Origin: Clostridium cavendishii DSM 21758
Lineage (GTDB): Bacteria; Bacillota; Clostridia; Clostridiales; Clostridiaceae
Length of the DNA stretch: 64,000 nucleotides
Assembly (NCBI RefSeq): GCF_900141845.1
Contig: NZ_FQZB01000020.1
Coordinates: forward strand, 17,821 to 81,820
Direction: 5' to 3'
The translations under genes were made by a program, and so were the position numbers. This document shows, in pieces, positions 8,469 to 17,585 of this stretch. Positions within the stretch are counted from its first letter, which is position 1. Each line of letters starts with the position of its first letter. The notes beneath the pieces are model-generated. The model did no database searches and had not been told where the DNA came from. It worked only from the letters and a program-made list of their open reading frames with translations.

Positions 8469-10418
8469 TTATTTTTCAGATACTATCTTATAATATGCTT
8501 TTGTTGTTAAAATGTAATATACTAAATATATAACTGAATATGCTCCTAATGTTATAAGCATAGGAATTATTAAGCTTTTACTAAATAAAGGCTCTAATAA
8601 TCTAACTGCCATATAAGCATGTGTTGCACCAAGTATTAATGGTAACAGGAATACTATAAGTATTTGCTTATTTATAGATTTCTTAACCTCTTTTTCACTA
8701 ACACCTATCTTTCTAAGTATTGCATAATTTCCTTTATCATTTGTCGCCTCTGATAGTTGTTTGAAGAATATTATACTTCCTGTACTTAATAAGAATACTA
8801 ATCCTAAAAATCCACCTATAAAGATTAACATTCCATATGCCACCATACTACCTTTATATCCTTCATAGAAGTTTGAAGAATACATTCTAAATCCTTTTAC
8901 AAGGTCTGATTCTTTAGTCTCTTTGCTAGCTTTCATATTTTCTTTAACTTTTTCATCTATTTTTAGGTTATATTCATTAGTTAATTTTTCTGATTTCTTT
9001 TCATTTGCTACTTTAAAGAAAGTAAATTTAATTATATCATCTTTAGAATATAATTCTTTAAAATCTTCATCATTTAATACTATTAGGTCCTCCATTGAAA
9101 GTGAATTACCCATAGGTGATGCTTTAGCAAAATCTATTATTTTAAAGTTTTTATTTTCTATTTTTAAATTTTTCCCCTTATAGTCAGGCGAGAAACCTTG
9201 TGCATAATATGAAAAATTAAAAAATGCTTCTCCCTTATTTAATTTAACATCAGATTTATAATCAATGTCCTTAGCTAAGCTATTATATTCGCTTACTGAA
9301 ATTATTGGAGATTCTATAGATCCTTCACGACCACCGTCCATAGTAATCTTTTTAGCTAAAATGTCTACATTATGCTTTGCTAATACTTTATTTTCTGGAT
9401 ACTTCTTTACTATTTCTTCAAATGTTTTATCTAAATTATTATCATTTTTAAAACTATATGAATACGGCTGAGAATTTCTAACTGTATTTTCTGCATTATA
9501 ATAAAGACTATATGCAATACCAACTGTAGTTAATGTAGTTGCACTTAAAATAGCTATTGTAGCTAATGTTCTTGCATTCCCTTTTATCCTATATAAAAGC
9601 TGTGAAGTTCCTATCATATTAATTCCATTGTAATATTTTTTCTTGTTTTTCTTAGACATTTTCACAATGAATACTACGAAGGAAGAAAACAATAAATATG
9701 TTCCCACTATTGTAAATAATAAAGTAAGTCCTGCCATTAAAGCAAAATTATCCGAAAATACTTTTGTTGAAAAGAAGTAACCTAAAATTAATATTGTTAA
9801 TGAAAATATAGCCTTTATTACAGATGCCTTAGGTTCTTTCTCCCCTGTTGATTCTGCTTTGAATAAATCTATTAATTTAAATCTATATATTAATGTTCTA
9901 GAATGTAGTGATACTATTAAAAATATTACTAAAAATACTAAGAATGTGTTTACTATAGCTTTCATAGATATTACAAAACCTATACTTATTCCCGTAAAAT
10001 CCATAAGTCTTAATAAAATCATTATAAATATGTTAGATAAAAATATACCTAATACTATACCAACTATTGAAGCTATTATTCCCATTATTAATGTTTCATA
10101 AAATAGCATTTTGGATATATCCTTTTTTTTAACTCCAAGCATGGCATAAAGACCTATTTCTCTTTTCCTCTTTCTAGTAAAAAATGAGTTTGAATACCAT
10201 ATGAATATAGTAGCAAAAAGAATTAAAACTACTGATGAAAAAGAAAATGCATTACTAAGTTTTGCTTTTGCATTTATGGCCTTTTCTACTTTATCAGTAT
10301 ATTGAAGAGTAGCAAATGTGAAGTACATAAGTATACTAAATACCATGGATATAAAGTACAATAAGTAATTATCAAAATTTTTCTTTATATTTTTAATTGC
10401 TATATCAAATAATGACAT
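8469..10418 (-). CDS. BceB-type ABC transporter permease (copy 1)
   Basis: This FtsX/MacB-fold permease has 649 residues, the normal length for BceB proteins. Hydrophobic segments and the conserved cytoplasmic motif NSFFTRKRKREIGLYAMLGV lie in the N-terminal half. A hydrophilic extracellular domain of about 200 residues (about 310-520) sits between membrane segments 7 and 8. A final FtsX-like core contains FFKQLSEATNDKGNYAILRK. BceB permeases work with BceA ATPases to protect cells from cell-wall-active peptides and to signal to an intramembrane kinase. Its ATPase is 18 bases upstream. The paralogue at 11523-13463 is very similar except in the extracellular domain. Confidence 0.9.
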   Translation of the reverse strand: MSLFDIAIKNIKKNFDNYLLYFISMVFSILMYFTFATLQYTDKVEKAINAKAKLSNAFSFSSVVLILFATIFIWYSNSFFTRKRKREIGLYAMLGVKKKDISKMLFYETLIMGIIASIVGIVLGIFLSNIFIMILLRLMDFTGISIGFVISMKAIVNTFLVFLVIFLIVSLHSRTLIYRFKLIDLFKAESTGEKEPKASVIKAIFSLTILILGYFFSTKVFSDNFALMAGLTLLFTIVGTYLLFSSFVVFIVKMSKKNKKKYYNGINMIGTSQLLYRIKGNARTLATIAILSATTLTTVGIAYSLYYNAENTVRNSQPYSYSFKNDNNLDKTFEEIVKKYPENKVLAKHNVDILAKKITMDGGREGSIESPIISVSEYNSLAKDIDYKSDVKLNKGEAFFNFSYYAQGFSPDYKGKNLKIENKNFKIIDFAKASPMGNSLSMEDLIVLNDEDFKELYSKDDIIKFTFFKVANEKKSEKLTNEYNLKIDEKVKENMKASKETKESDLVKGFRMYSSNFYEGYKGSMVAYGMLIFIGGFLGLVFLLSTGSIIFFKQLSEATNDKGNYAILRKIGVSEKEVKKSINKQILIVFLLPLILGATHAYMAVRLLEPLFSKSLIIPMLITLGAYSVIYLVYYILTTKAYYKIVSEK

Positions 10419-10436
10419 TTTAAAATCCTCCTTTTA

Positions 10437-11198
10437 TTATAAATCTGCTACAGAATTACCTAAAGTTGATAGCACATCTAAAATCTTCTGGAAGAATTCT
10501 TTTCTTGAACCGCTGTTAACAAGTTCAGCAAATATTGTACCATCTTTTATAAATATTATTCTTTTACAATAGCTTGCTGCAAAAGCATCATGAGTTACCA
10601 TCATTATTGTTGCATTGTCTTCTTTATTTAAATCGCTTAGAGTTTGTAAAATTTCTGCTGATGATTTAGAATCTAACGCTCCTGTTGGTTCATCTGCTAA
10701 AAGTAATGCTGGTTTTGTTATTATTGCCCTGGCAATAGAAGCTCTTTGCTTTTGTCCACCTGAAACTTCATATGGGTATTTATTTAAAATTTCATATATA
10801 CCAAACTTCTTCGCTATCGTCTCTACTCTTTTGTCAATTTCCTTATGATTAACCTTTGAAAGTGCTAATGGAAGAACTATATTCTCTTTCATTGTTAATG
10901 TATCTAATAGATTATAATCCTGAAATACAAAACCTAATTTATTTCTTCTAAAACTTGATAATTTTTCTTCATTCATCTTTGTTATATCATCACCATCTAT
11001 AGTTACAGTTCCTGAAGTCAACGTATCTATTGTTGATACTATGTTAAGTAATGTAGTTTTACCTGCTCCAGATGGGCCCATTACACCTATAAACTCACCT
11101 TCTTTTATCGCTAAATCAACATCTCTTAATGCTGTATAATTTACACCCTTTGATGAATATACTTTCTTTAAATTTTTTGCTACTAAAACATTGTTCAT
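10437..11198 (-). CDS. BceA-type ABC transporter ATP-binding protein (copy 1)
   Basis: The ATPase has 253 residues, with Walker A GPSGAGKTT (from residue 41), the LolD/MacB-like QDYNLL Q-loop, signature VSGGQKQR, Walker B LLLADEPTGALD and switch His in MMVTHD. GGGAGG precedes the ATG. It is the first gene of an operon with the BceB-type permease. The C-terminal ~50 residues, ending in LSTLGNSVADL, are almost identical to those of copy 2. Confidence 0.93.
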   Translation of the reverse strand: MNNVLVAKNLKKVYSSKGVNYTALRDVDLAIKEGEFIGVMGPSGAGKTTLLNIVSTIDTLTSGTVTIDGDDITKMNEEKLSSFRRNKLGFVFQDYNLLDTLTMKENIVLPLALSKVNHKEIDKRVETIAKKFGIYEILNKYPYEVSGGQKQRASIARAIITKPALLLADEPTGALDSKSSAEILQTLSDLNKEDNATIMMVTHDAFAASYCKRIIFIKDGTIFAELVNSGSRKEFFQKILDVLSTLGNSVADL

Positions 11199-11259
11199 TT
11201 ATTTTTCCTCCCTCATGTTTATCCTATGTTCTTATTTTATATTTTTTTTATTTGTTTAA

Positions 11260-11310
11260 CCATTTATGAAGCTAACAAAATAAACTTTATTCCTTACAAT
11301 TTTGTAACAT
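11260..11310 (-). promoter_or_regulatory. Two-part operator-like element upstream of ABC operon 1
   Basis: The perfect dyad TTACAATTTTGTAA (11294-11307) begins 96 bases before the ATPase start codon. A second block, CCATTTATGAAGCTAACAA (11260-11278), ends 15 bases before it. Both blocks recur with the same internal spacing in front of operon 2 (14305-14352). A dyad of TTACA/TGTAA type fits a BceR-like response-regulator site; binding is inferred. Confidence 0.6.
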
Positions 11311-11330
11311 TAAACTTTTTATAATGATAT

Positions 11331-11374
11331 ACAAAAAAATAATAGATCAATATATTTAAATTTGATCTATTATT
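11331..11374 (-). terminator. Terminator downstream of ABC operon 2
   Basis: A 13-bp stem, AATAATAGATCAA (11338-11350) / TTGATCTATTATT (11362-11374), is followed on the minus strand by seven T. It lies about 150 bases beyond the end of the second permease gene. Confidence 0.75.
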
Positions 11375-11522
11375 TAATAACTTTTATATCCTTATTTTTG
11401 TTTATTATTAATTATATTATTTATAATATGTTTTCTACAATCTAATTAAAAAATTATTTTTAAGTTATCTTTTTAAGAATATTTAATTAAATGTATAAGC
11501 TAAATTGCGACCTATATCTTAA

Positions 11523-13463
11523 CTACTTTTCAGATATTATTTTATAGTAGGCTTTTCTTGTTAAAAAATAATACATTATATATATAGCTGTGTAAGCACC
11601 TAAAGTTACAAGCATAGGAATTATTAAACTCTTATTAAATAAAGGTTCTAATAATCTAACGGCCATATAAGCATGTATTGCTCCAACAATTAAAGGTAAT
11701 AAAAATACTATGAATATTTGTTTATTTATAGCGTATTTAACTTCTTTTTCGCTAACCCCTATTTTTCTTAATATTTTATAGTCACCCTTATCATTTGTAG
11801 CCTCTGATAACTGCTTGAAAAATATTATACTTCCTGTACTTAATAAAAATACTAATCCCAAGAATCCACCTATAAAAATAAATATTCCTGTAAACATCAT
11901 CGAAGCTTTATAACCTTCGTAATAGTTTGTAGCATATGCCACCATTCCATTAAATTCAGTTTTCTTATCATTATGTTTTAATTCAGAATTAATATCTTTT
12001 GCTATGAGCTCATTAAAATCATTTGTTAATCCTTCTGCATGTTTATCATCTTTCACATTATAAAGATTAAATTGCATTACTTCATTTTCGTTATAAACAT
12101 CTTTAAAAGCCTCATCATTTAAAACTACAAGCTCATTCATTGATATTTGTATCCCAATAGGAGATTCTTTTTCGAAATCAATAATATTTAGATTTTTACC
12201 TTTTATACCTACTTTTTTATTTTTATAATCTGAAGAGAATCCATTTACATAATTTGAATCTGCCACAAAAGCTTGTCCTTTTTTTAATTCTAAACTTCCT
12301 TCACTTTTTTTAATATCCTTAACCAACATATTATAATCAGTTAATGATATTATAGGAGTAAAAAATTCTTTCTTATAGCCTTCCATACTGATCTTAGAAT
12401 TTAATATAGTAAGTTTACGATTTACTAAAATTTCATTTTCAGGATATTTCCTAACTAAATCTTCAAACTTTTTATTATTATCATTTTTATCTTTAAAAAT
12501 ATAAGAATATGGAATAATCTTTCTTTGAGTTGTTTCTATATTATAATAAAAACTATATGCTATACCTACAGTCGTTAATGTAGTAGCACTTAAAATAGCA
12601 ATAGTTGCTAAAGTTCTAGCATTTCCTTTTATTCTATATAAAAGCTGTGAGGTACCTATCATATTAATTCCATTATAGTATTTGTTTTTATTCCTTTTGG
12701 ATAATTTAACTACAAACACTACAAATGAAGAGAATAATAAGTATGTTCCTACTACAGTAAAAATTAAGGTAAGTGTTGACATACTAAGAAATTCCAAAGT
12801 GAATATCTTAGTTGAAAAAATATACCCTGCACCTATAATTATAATAGCTAATAGTGCCTTTATACCTGATGCCTTTGGTTCAGTTTCTCCGGTTGATTCT
12901 GCTTTAAATAAATCTATTAATTTAAATTTATATATTAGTTTTTTAGAATTCATAGACACTATAAAAAATATTATAAAAAACACTATAAAAGTTTTTATTA
13001 TAGCTTTTAAGGATATTACAAATCCTATGCTAACACTAGTAAAATCCATAAGTTTTAAAAGTAACATTATAAATAGGTTTGCTAAAAGTATTCCTAGTAT
13101 TATTCCTACTACTAATGCTATCAATCCCATTACTAAAGTCTCATAAAATAACATTTTGGATATATCTTTTTTTCTAACACCAAGCATTGAATATAATCCA
13201 ACTTCTCTTTTTCTCTTTCTTGTAAAAAAAGAGTTTGAGTACCATATAAATATAGCTACAAACAAAACTAATACCCCAGATGCTAATCCAACAGCAACTT
13301 TTACACTACTTGAGGATTTTAAAGCTTTATCTACAGAATCAGAATATTGCATGGTAGAAAATATGAAATACATCATTATGCTAAATACCATTGATACAAA
13401 ATACAACATATAGTTGCTAAAATTTCTTTTTATGTTTTTGACCGCTATATCAAATAATGACAT
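11523..13463 (-). CDS. BceB-type ABC transporter permease (copy 2)
   Basis: This paralogue of the 8469-10418 permease has 646 residues. The membrane parts are nearly superimposable (shared NSFFTRKRKRE, YNGINMIGTSQLLYRIKG, FFKQLSEATNDKG). The extracellular domain (about residues 310-520) differs much more, which fits a change in peptide specificity after duplication. It is encoded 19 bases after its cognate ATPase gene and belongs to the block that also holds the BceRS-type two-component genes. Confidence 0.9.
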   Translation of the reverse strand: MSLFDIAVKNIKRNFSNYMLYFVSMVFSIMMYFIFSTMQYSDSVDKALKSSSSVKVAVGLASGVLVLFVAIFIWYSNSFFTRKRKREVGLYSMLGVRKKDISKMLFYETLVMGLIALVVGIILGILLANLFIMLLLKLMDFTSVSIGFVISLKAIIKTFIVFFIIFFIVSMNSKKLIYKFKLIDLFKAESTGETEPKASGIKALLAIIIIGAGYIFSTKIFTLEFLSMSTLTLIFTVVGTYLLFSSFVVFVVKLSKRNKNKYYNGINMIGTSQLLYRIKGNARTLATIAILSATTLTTVGIAYSFYYNIETTQRKIIPYSYIFKDKNDNNKKFEDLVRKYPENEILVNRKLTILNSKISMEGYKKEFFTPIISLTDYNMLVKDIKKSEGSLELKKGQAFVADSNYVNGFSSDYKNKKVGIKGKNLNIIDFEKESPIGIQISMNELVVLNDEAFKDVYNENEVMQFNLYNVKDDKHAEGLTNDFNELIAKDINSELKHNDKKTEFNGMVAYATNYYEGYKASMMFTGIFIFIGGFLGLVFLLSTGSIIFFKQLSEATNDKGDYKILRKIGVSEKEVKYAINKQIFIVFLLPLIVGAIHAYMAVRLLEPLFNKSLIIPMLVTLGAYTAIYIMYYFLTRKAYYKIISEK

Positions 13464-13482
13464 TTCTGAATCCCTCCTTTAA

Positions 13483-14244
13483 TTATAGATCTGCCACTGA
13501 ATTTCCAAGTGTTGAAAGCACATCTAAAATCTTTTGAAAGAATTCTTTTCTTGATCCACTTCTAATAATTTCTGAAAATACTGTACCATCTTTTATAAAT
13601 ATTATCCTCTTACAATAACTTGCTGCAAATGCATCATGAGTTACCATCATTATAGTTACATTATCATTTTTATTTAAATCGCTTAATGTTTGCAATATTT
13701 CTGCTGAAGATTTGGAATCAAGTGCTCCTGTTGGTTCATCTGCAAGTATTAAAGCAGGCTTTGTTATAATAGCTCTAGATATTGAAGCTCTTTGCTTCTG
13801 ACCTCCTGATACCTCATAAGGATATTTATTTAAAATATCATATATATCAAACTTCTTTGCTAATTCATCTACCCTTTTATCTATTTCCTTATAATTTATC
13901 TTTGAAAGTGCCAAAGGTAATATTATATTTTCTTTAATGGTCAATGTATTTAAAAGATTATAATCTTGAAATACAAACCCTAATTTGTTTCTTCTAAAAT
14001 TGGCTAACTTCTCTTCTTTCATTTTTGCAATATCATCGCCATCTATAATTACACTACCTGATGATAATGTATCTATAGTAGACACTATATTAAGTAATGT
14101 GGTTTTCCCTGCTCCCGAAGGTCCCATTACTCCTATAAATTCGCCTTCTTTTATGTCTAAATCTATATCTCTTAGTGCAGTATAATTATTTCCTTTTGAT
14201 GAATATACTTTCTTTAAATTTCTTGCTATTAAAACGTTGTTCAT
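13483..14244 (-). CDS. BceA-type ABC transporter ATP-binding protein (copy 2)
   Basis: The ATPase has 253 residues from the ATG at 14244, which aligns with the start of copy 1 and has GGAGG eight bases upstream. An ATG at 14259 overlaps that ribosome site and is rejected. Walker A GPSGAGKTT, signature VSGGQKQR, Walker B LILADEPTGALD and the switch His are all intact. It forms an operon with the permease gene at 11523-13463. Confidence 0.93.
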   Translation of the reverse strand: MNNVLIARNLKKVYSSKGNNYTALRDIDLDIKEGEFIGVMGPSGAGKTTLLNIVSTIDTLSSGSVIIDGDDIAKMKEEKLANFRRNKLGFVFQDYNLLNTLTIKENIILPLALSKINYKEIDKRVDELAKKFDIYDILNKYPYEVSGGQKQRASISRAIITKPALILADEPTGALDSKSSAEILQTLSDLNKNDNVTIMMVTHDAFAASYCKRIIFIKDGTVFSEIIRSGSRKEFFQKILDVLSTLGNSVADL

Positions 14245-14304
14245 TCTCATTACCTCCATATATATACCTTATGAGACTATTTTACAACGCATTTACAGCA
14301 TCAT

Positions 14305-14352
14305 CCATTTAATAACCTAACAATGTTGTGCATATTTATTACATTTTTGTAA
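14305..14352 (-). promoter_or_regulatory. Two-part operator-like element upstream of ABC operon 2
   Basis: TTACATTTTTGTAA (14339-14352) begins 95 bases before the ATPase start and overlaps the last codons of the kinase gene. The block CCATTTAATAACCTAACAA lies at 14305-14323, with the same 15-base gap as in front of operon 1. Confidence 0.6.
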
Positions 14353-15373
14353 CATTAAGATGTTCTAGGAATTTAGGAAACACTATTTCTACCTTTGTAT
14401 ATTCATTTATCTTAGAATATATAGCTATGTTATGACCTAATTTATTTGCCATTTTTTTAGCTAAATAAAGCCCCATACCTGTTGACTTAGTAAATTCCCT
14501 TCCTGTTTCCCCTGTAAAACCCTTATCAAAAACACGACTTAAATCTGCTTCTTTTATCCCAATTCCGTTATCTTTTATAATTAACATTTTTTCTTTTTCA
14601 AGCTCTTGTGCATATATTTCTATATTTCCACTCTTTCCTGTATACTTCAAAGCATTACCTAACACTTGATTTACAATAAATAAAAGCCACTTTTTATCTG
14701 TTAGGACTGTTTTATCCATATCGTGCATATTAAGACCTATTCTTTTGTTTATAAACATTTTAGAATTCTTTTTAATTATCTCATTCATAAACTTTTTTAG
14801 ATCTAACTCAGATATTAAATAATCTTTAGAAAAATCATCTATTTTTGAATAATATAATGATTGCTCTACATAATTATCTATTTTATCTAATTCATCATCT
14901 ATACTATCTAAAACATCTTCCATGTCTTTGCCTTCACTATTTTCTATAATAAGTCTTGAAACAGATATAGGCGTCTTTATCTCATGAACCCATGAAGTTA
15001 TAAAATCCATGTTTTCTACCTTATCTAAATATAAAGCTTCAATCTTATTACTTTGAGATTTAAAAGTGTTTCTTAGAATTTTATTTATAAATATCTGCTC
15101 TCTATTATTTGCTTTAGGAAGCATAGAATTTATATCCTCTACATCATTCTCTAAAAAATAGCTCAAATTTTCATAGTAATTTTTATTTCTATAAAAATCG
15201 TAAGCTAAAAATATAATAAAAAAGGTATACGATAATATATTTAAATAAATTATACTACCAAATCCCATGTTATAATTTCCATATAAAAATACAACTAAAG
15301 ATATTAAACTAATAATAAAAACATAAAATAATATAAGGTGAATTTTATCTATCACATAATTCTTAAAACTCAA
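14339..15373 (-). CDS. BceS-type intramembrane-sensing histidine kinase
   Basis: The protein has 344 residues. Two membrane segments (about residues 11-31 and 38-58) are joined by a very short outside loop, typical of kinases that sense through a BceAB transporter rather than directly. The H-box WVHEIKTPIS has the phospho-acceptor H130. The ATPase domain has NQVLGNALKYT (N box), DNGIGI (G1) and GMGLYLAKKM (G2). The start is a TTG at 15373 preceded by AAGGAAG. It is encoded downstream of its response regulator and upstream of the second BceAB pair. Confidence 0.9.
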   Translation of the reverse strand: MSFKNYVIDKIHLILFYVFIISLISLVVFLYGNYNMGFGSIIYLNILSYTFFIIFLAYDFYRNKNYYENLSYFLENDVEDINSMLPKANNREQIFINKILRNTFKSQSNKIEALYLDKVENMDFITSWVHEIKTPISVSRLIIENSEGKDMEDVLDSIDDELDKIDNYVEQSLYYSKIDDFSKDYLISELDLKKFMNEIIKKNSKMFINKRIGLNMHDMDKTVLTDKKWLLFIVNQVLGNALKYTGKSGNIEIYAQELEKEKMLIIKDNGIGIKEADLSRVFDKGFTGETGREFTKSTGMGLYLAKKMANKLGHNIAIYSKINEYTKVEIVFPKFLEHLNVTKM

Positions 15374-15391
15374 CTACTTCACTTCCTTTGT

Positions 15392-16063
15392 CTAAACTAT
15401 ATATCCTTGCCCTTTTTTGGTTAATATATATTCTTCAAGACCTATATCCGATAATTTCTTTCTTAATCTATTTATATTTACAGTTAATGTGTTATCATCT
15501 ACGAAGCTTTCATCCTCCCAAAGACTCCTCATTATCTTTTCTCTACTTACTACTTTTCCGTTATTCTTCATAAGCATATAAAGAATCTTAAACTCATTTT
15601 TAGTTAGTTCAACTTTCTCTTCTTCAAACATTACATTTCCATCTTTTAAATTTAATATTGCTCCTTTATGCTCTAACACATTTGATTCAACATTTGTATA
15701 TGAATAAGTTCTTCTTAATATAGCTTGAACCTTAGCCATTAAAACTTCTAATGAAAATGGTTTTTGAACGAAGTCATCTCCCCCCATATTCATAGCCATA
15801 ATTATATCCATATTAGTATTTCTTGAAGATATAAATATTATAGGCACCTTAGATATTTCTCTTATTTTATTACACCAATAAAATCCATCAAAGGCTGGTA
15901 GATTAATATCCATTAAAACTATGTGTGGATTAAACTCAACAAATTCATTTAAAATATTAGGAAAACTTTCTACTCCTTTTCCTTCATATCCCCACTTTGA
16001 TACATTTTCTAAAACTATATCTTTTATTTTTTCATCATCTTCAACTACAAAAATTTTAAACAT
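15392..16063 (-). CDS. BceR-type OmpR-family response regulator
   Basis: The regulator has 223 residues. Its receiver domain has D9/D10, phospho-acceptor D52 (LMDINLPAFDGF) and K in VQKPFS; its winged-helix effector domain ends in TKKGQGYIV. AAAGGAG precedes the ATG. It stands first in the order regulator, kinase, ATPase 2, permease 2, ATPase 1, permease 1. It is expected to activate both ABC operons through the shared elements at 11260-11310 and 14305-14352 (inference). Confidence 0.92.
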   Translation of the reverse strand: MFKIFVVEDDEKIKDIVLENVSKWGYEGKGVESFPNILNEFVEFNPHIVLMDINLPAFDGFYWCNKIREISKVPIIFISSRNTNMDIIMAMNMGGDDFVQKPFSLEVLMAKVQAILRRTYSYTNVESNVLEHKGAILNLKDGNVMFEEEKVELTKNEFKILYMLMKNNGKVVSREKIMRSLWEDESFVDDNTLTVNINRLRKKLSDIGLEEYILTKKGQGYIV

Positions 16064-16141
16064 TATTTTTCTCCTTTCAAGCTCTTAATTATATATCGTT
16101 ACTCTTCATGTTTATATTGTACAAATTTTAATAGTTTTTTA

Positions 16142-16183
16142 CAAAAAAATAATCCATGAAATATATTATTTATTTCATGGATT
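16142..16183 (-). terminator. Terminator of the nfnAB operon
   Basis: AATCCATGAAAT (16151-16162) pairs with ATTTCATGGATT (16172-16183). On the minus strand the hairpin is followed by a T-rich run at 16142-16149. Confidence 0.85.
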
Positions 16184-16190
16184 AAATATA

Positions 16191-17585
16191 TTATTTATTT
16201 TTTAAATACTCATCAATTGCCTTTGCTGCATTTTTACCAGCTCCCATAGCTAGTATTACTGTTGCAGCCCCAGTTACAGCATCTCCACCAGCATAAACTC
16301 CTTCTCTAGAAGTTAAACCTGTAGTTTCATCTGCTACTATACACTTCCACTTGTTTATTTCTAGTCCTTCAGTAGTTGAAGATATTAATGGATTTGGTGA
16401 TGTTCCAAGAGACATTATAACAGTTTCAACATCCATTATAAATTCTGATCCTTCAATTTCTACCGGTCTTCTTCTACCAGAAGCATCAGGTTCTCCTAAG
16501 CCCATTTTAACGCATTTCATGCCCTTTACCCAACCATTTTCATCAACAAGAATCTCATTTGGGTTAGTTAAGACGTCAAATATTATTCCCTCTTCTTTTG
16601 CATGATGTACTTCTTCTGCTCTTGCTGGAAGCTCATCTATCCCTCTTCTATATACTATGTGAGTTTCTGCACCTAATCTTAAAGCTGTTCTAGCTGCATC
16701 CATAGCAACATTTCCGCCACCTACAACTGCAACTTTCTTTCCTACTTTTACAGGAGTATGATATTCTTCTTTAAATGCTTTCATTAGATTTACTCTAGTT
16801 AAAAACTCATTAGCTGAGAATACTCCATTAGCATTTTCTCCTGGTATACCCATGAATTTCGGAAGACCAGCTCCTGATCCTATAAATACTGCTTCAAACT
16901 TTTCATCTTCTATAAGTTCATCTATAGTTACTGTTCTACCAACGATAACGTTAGTTTCTATTTTAACACCTAATTTTTTAATGTTTTCAATTTCAGCTTT
17001 AACAACTTCATCTTTTGGCAATCTGAATTCAGGTATTCCATATACTAAAACTCCGCCCGCTTCGTGTAAAGCTTCAAATATAGTAACATCATAACCTTTT
17101 TTAGCTAAATCTCCTGCACAAGTAAGTCCAGCTGGACCACTTCCTACTACAGCTACTTTTTTATTATTCTTAGGTTCAGTTTGACTTAAATCAACATTAT
17201 TTTTTCTAGACCAGTCTGCAACAAACTTTTCTAGTTTTCCTATAGCAACAGCTTGTCCTTTTATTCCAAGAACACATTTACCTTCACATTGGTTTTCTTG
17301 AGGGCAAACTCTACCACATACTGCTGGTAATGCACTATATTTTGCTATTTCTTTTGCAGCCTCTTCAATTTTTCCTTCTTTAACATAACTTATGAATCCC
17401 GGTATATTTACTGATACAGGGCATCCTTCTACACATTTTGGATTCTTACAAGTTAAACATCTATTAGCTTCTTGTATTGCCTTTTCTTCTTCATATCCTA
17501 AGCAAACCTCATCAAAATTTTTGGCTCTAATTTTAGGTTCTTGTTCTTTTACAGGAGTTCTTTTCATTCTATCTGCCATATCCAT
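16191..17585 (-). CDS. nfnB: NADH-dependent reduced ferredoxin:NADP oxidoreductase subunit B (GltD-like)
   Basis: The protein has 464 residues and resembles the glutamate synthase small subunit. The N-terminal region carries two Cys clusters for [4Fe-4S] centres (CLTCKNPKCVEGCP near 42-55 and VCGRVCPQENQCEGKC near 89-104). FAD- and NADPH-type Rossmann motifs (VVGSGPAGL, VVGGGNVAMDAA) follow. No glutamate synthase large subunit is nearby. It overlaps the gene for a FAD/[2Fe-2S] partner by one base, the arrangement of electron-bifurcating NfnAB in clostridia, which couples NADH and reduced ferredoxin oxidation to NADP reduction. A lone GltD-type role is the less likely alternative. Confidence 0.87.
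   Translation of the reverse strand: MDMADRMKRTPVKEQEPKIRAKNFDEVCLGYEEEKAIQEANRCLTCKNPKCVEGCPVSVNIPGFISYVKEGKIEEAAKEIAKYSALPAVCGRVCPQENQCEGKCVLGIKGQAVAIGKLEKFVADWSRKNNVDLSQTEPKNNKKVAVVGSGPAGLTCAGDLAKKGYDVTIFEALHEAGGVLVYGIPEFRLPKDEVVKAEIENIKKLGVKIETNVIVGRTVTIDELIEDEKFEAVFIGSGAGLPKFMGIPGENANGVFSANEFLTRVNLMKAFKEEYHTPVKVGKKVAVVGGGNVAMDAARTALRLGAETHIVYRRGIDELPARAEEVHHAKEEGIIFDVLTNPNEILVDENGWVKGMKCVKMGLGEPDASGRRRPVEIEGSEFIMDVETVIMSLGTSPNPLISSTTEGLEINKWKCIVADETTGLTSREGVYAGGDAVTGAATVILAMGAGKNAAKAIDEYLKNK

Noticed and set aside
12682..13146. A 154-codon plus-strand frame inside the second permease
   Set aside because: Antisense to a conserved membrane protein with no start signal; a similar shadow occurs at the same place in the paralogue.
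16191..17585. Glutamate synthase small subunit (gltD)
   Set aside because: No large subunit is present and the overlapping partner is the FAD/[2Fe-2S] NfnA-type protein, so NfnB is the better call.
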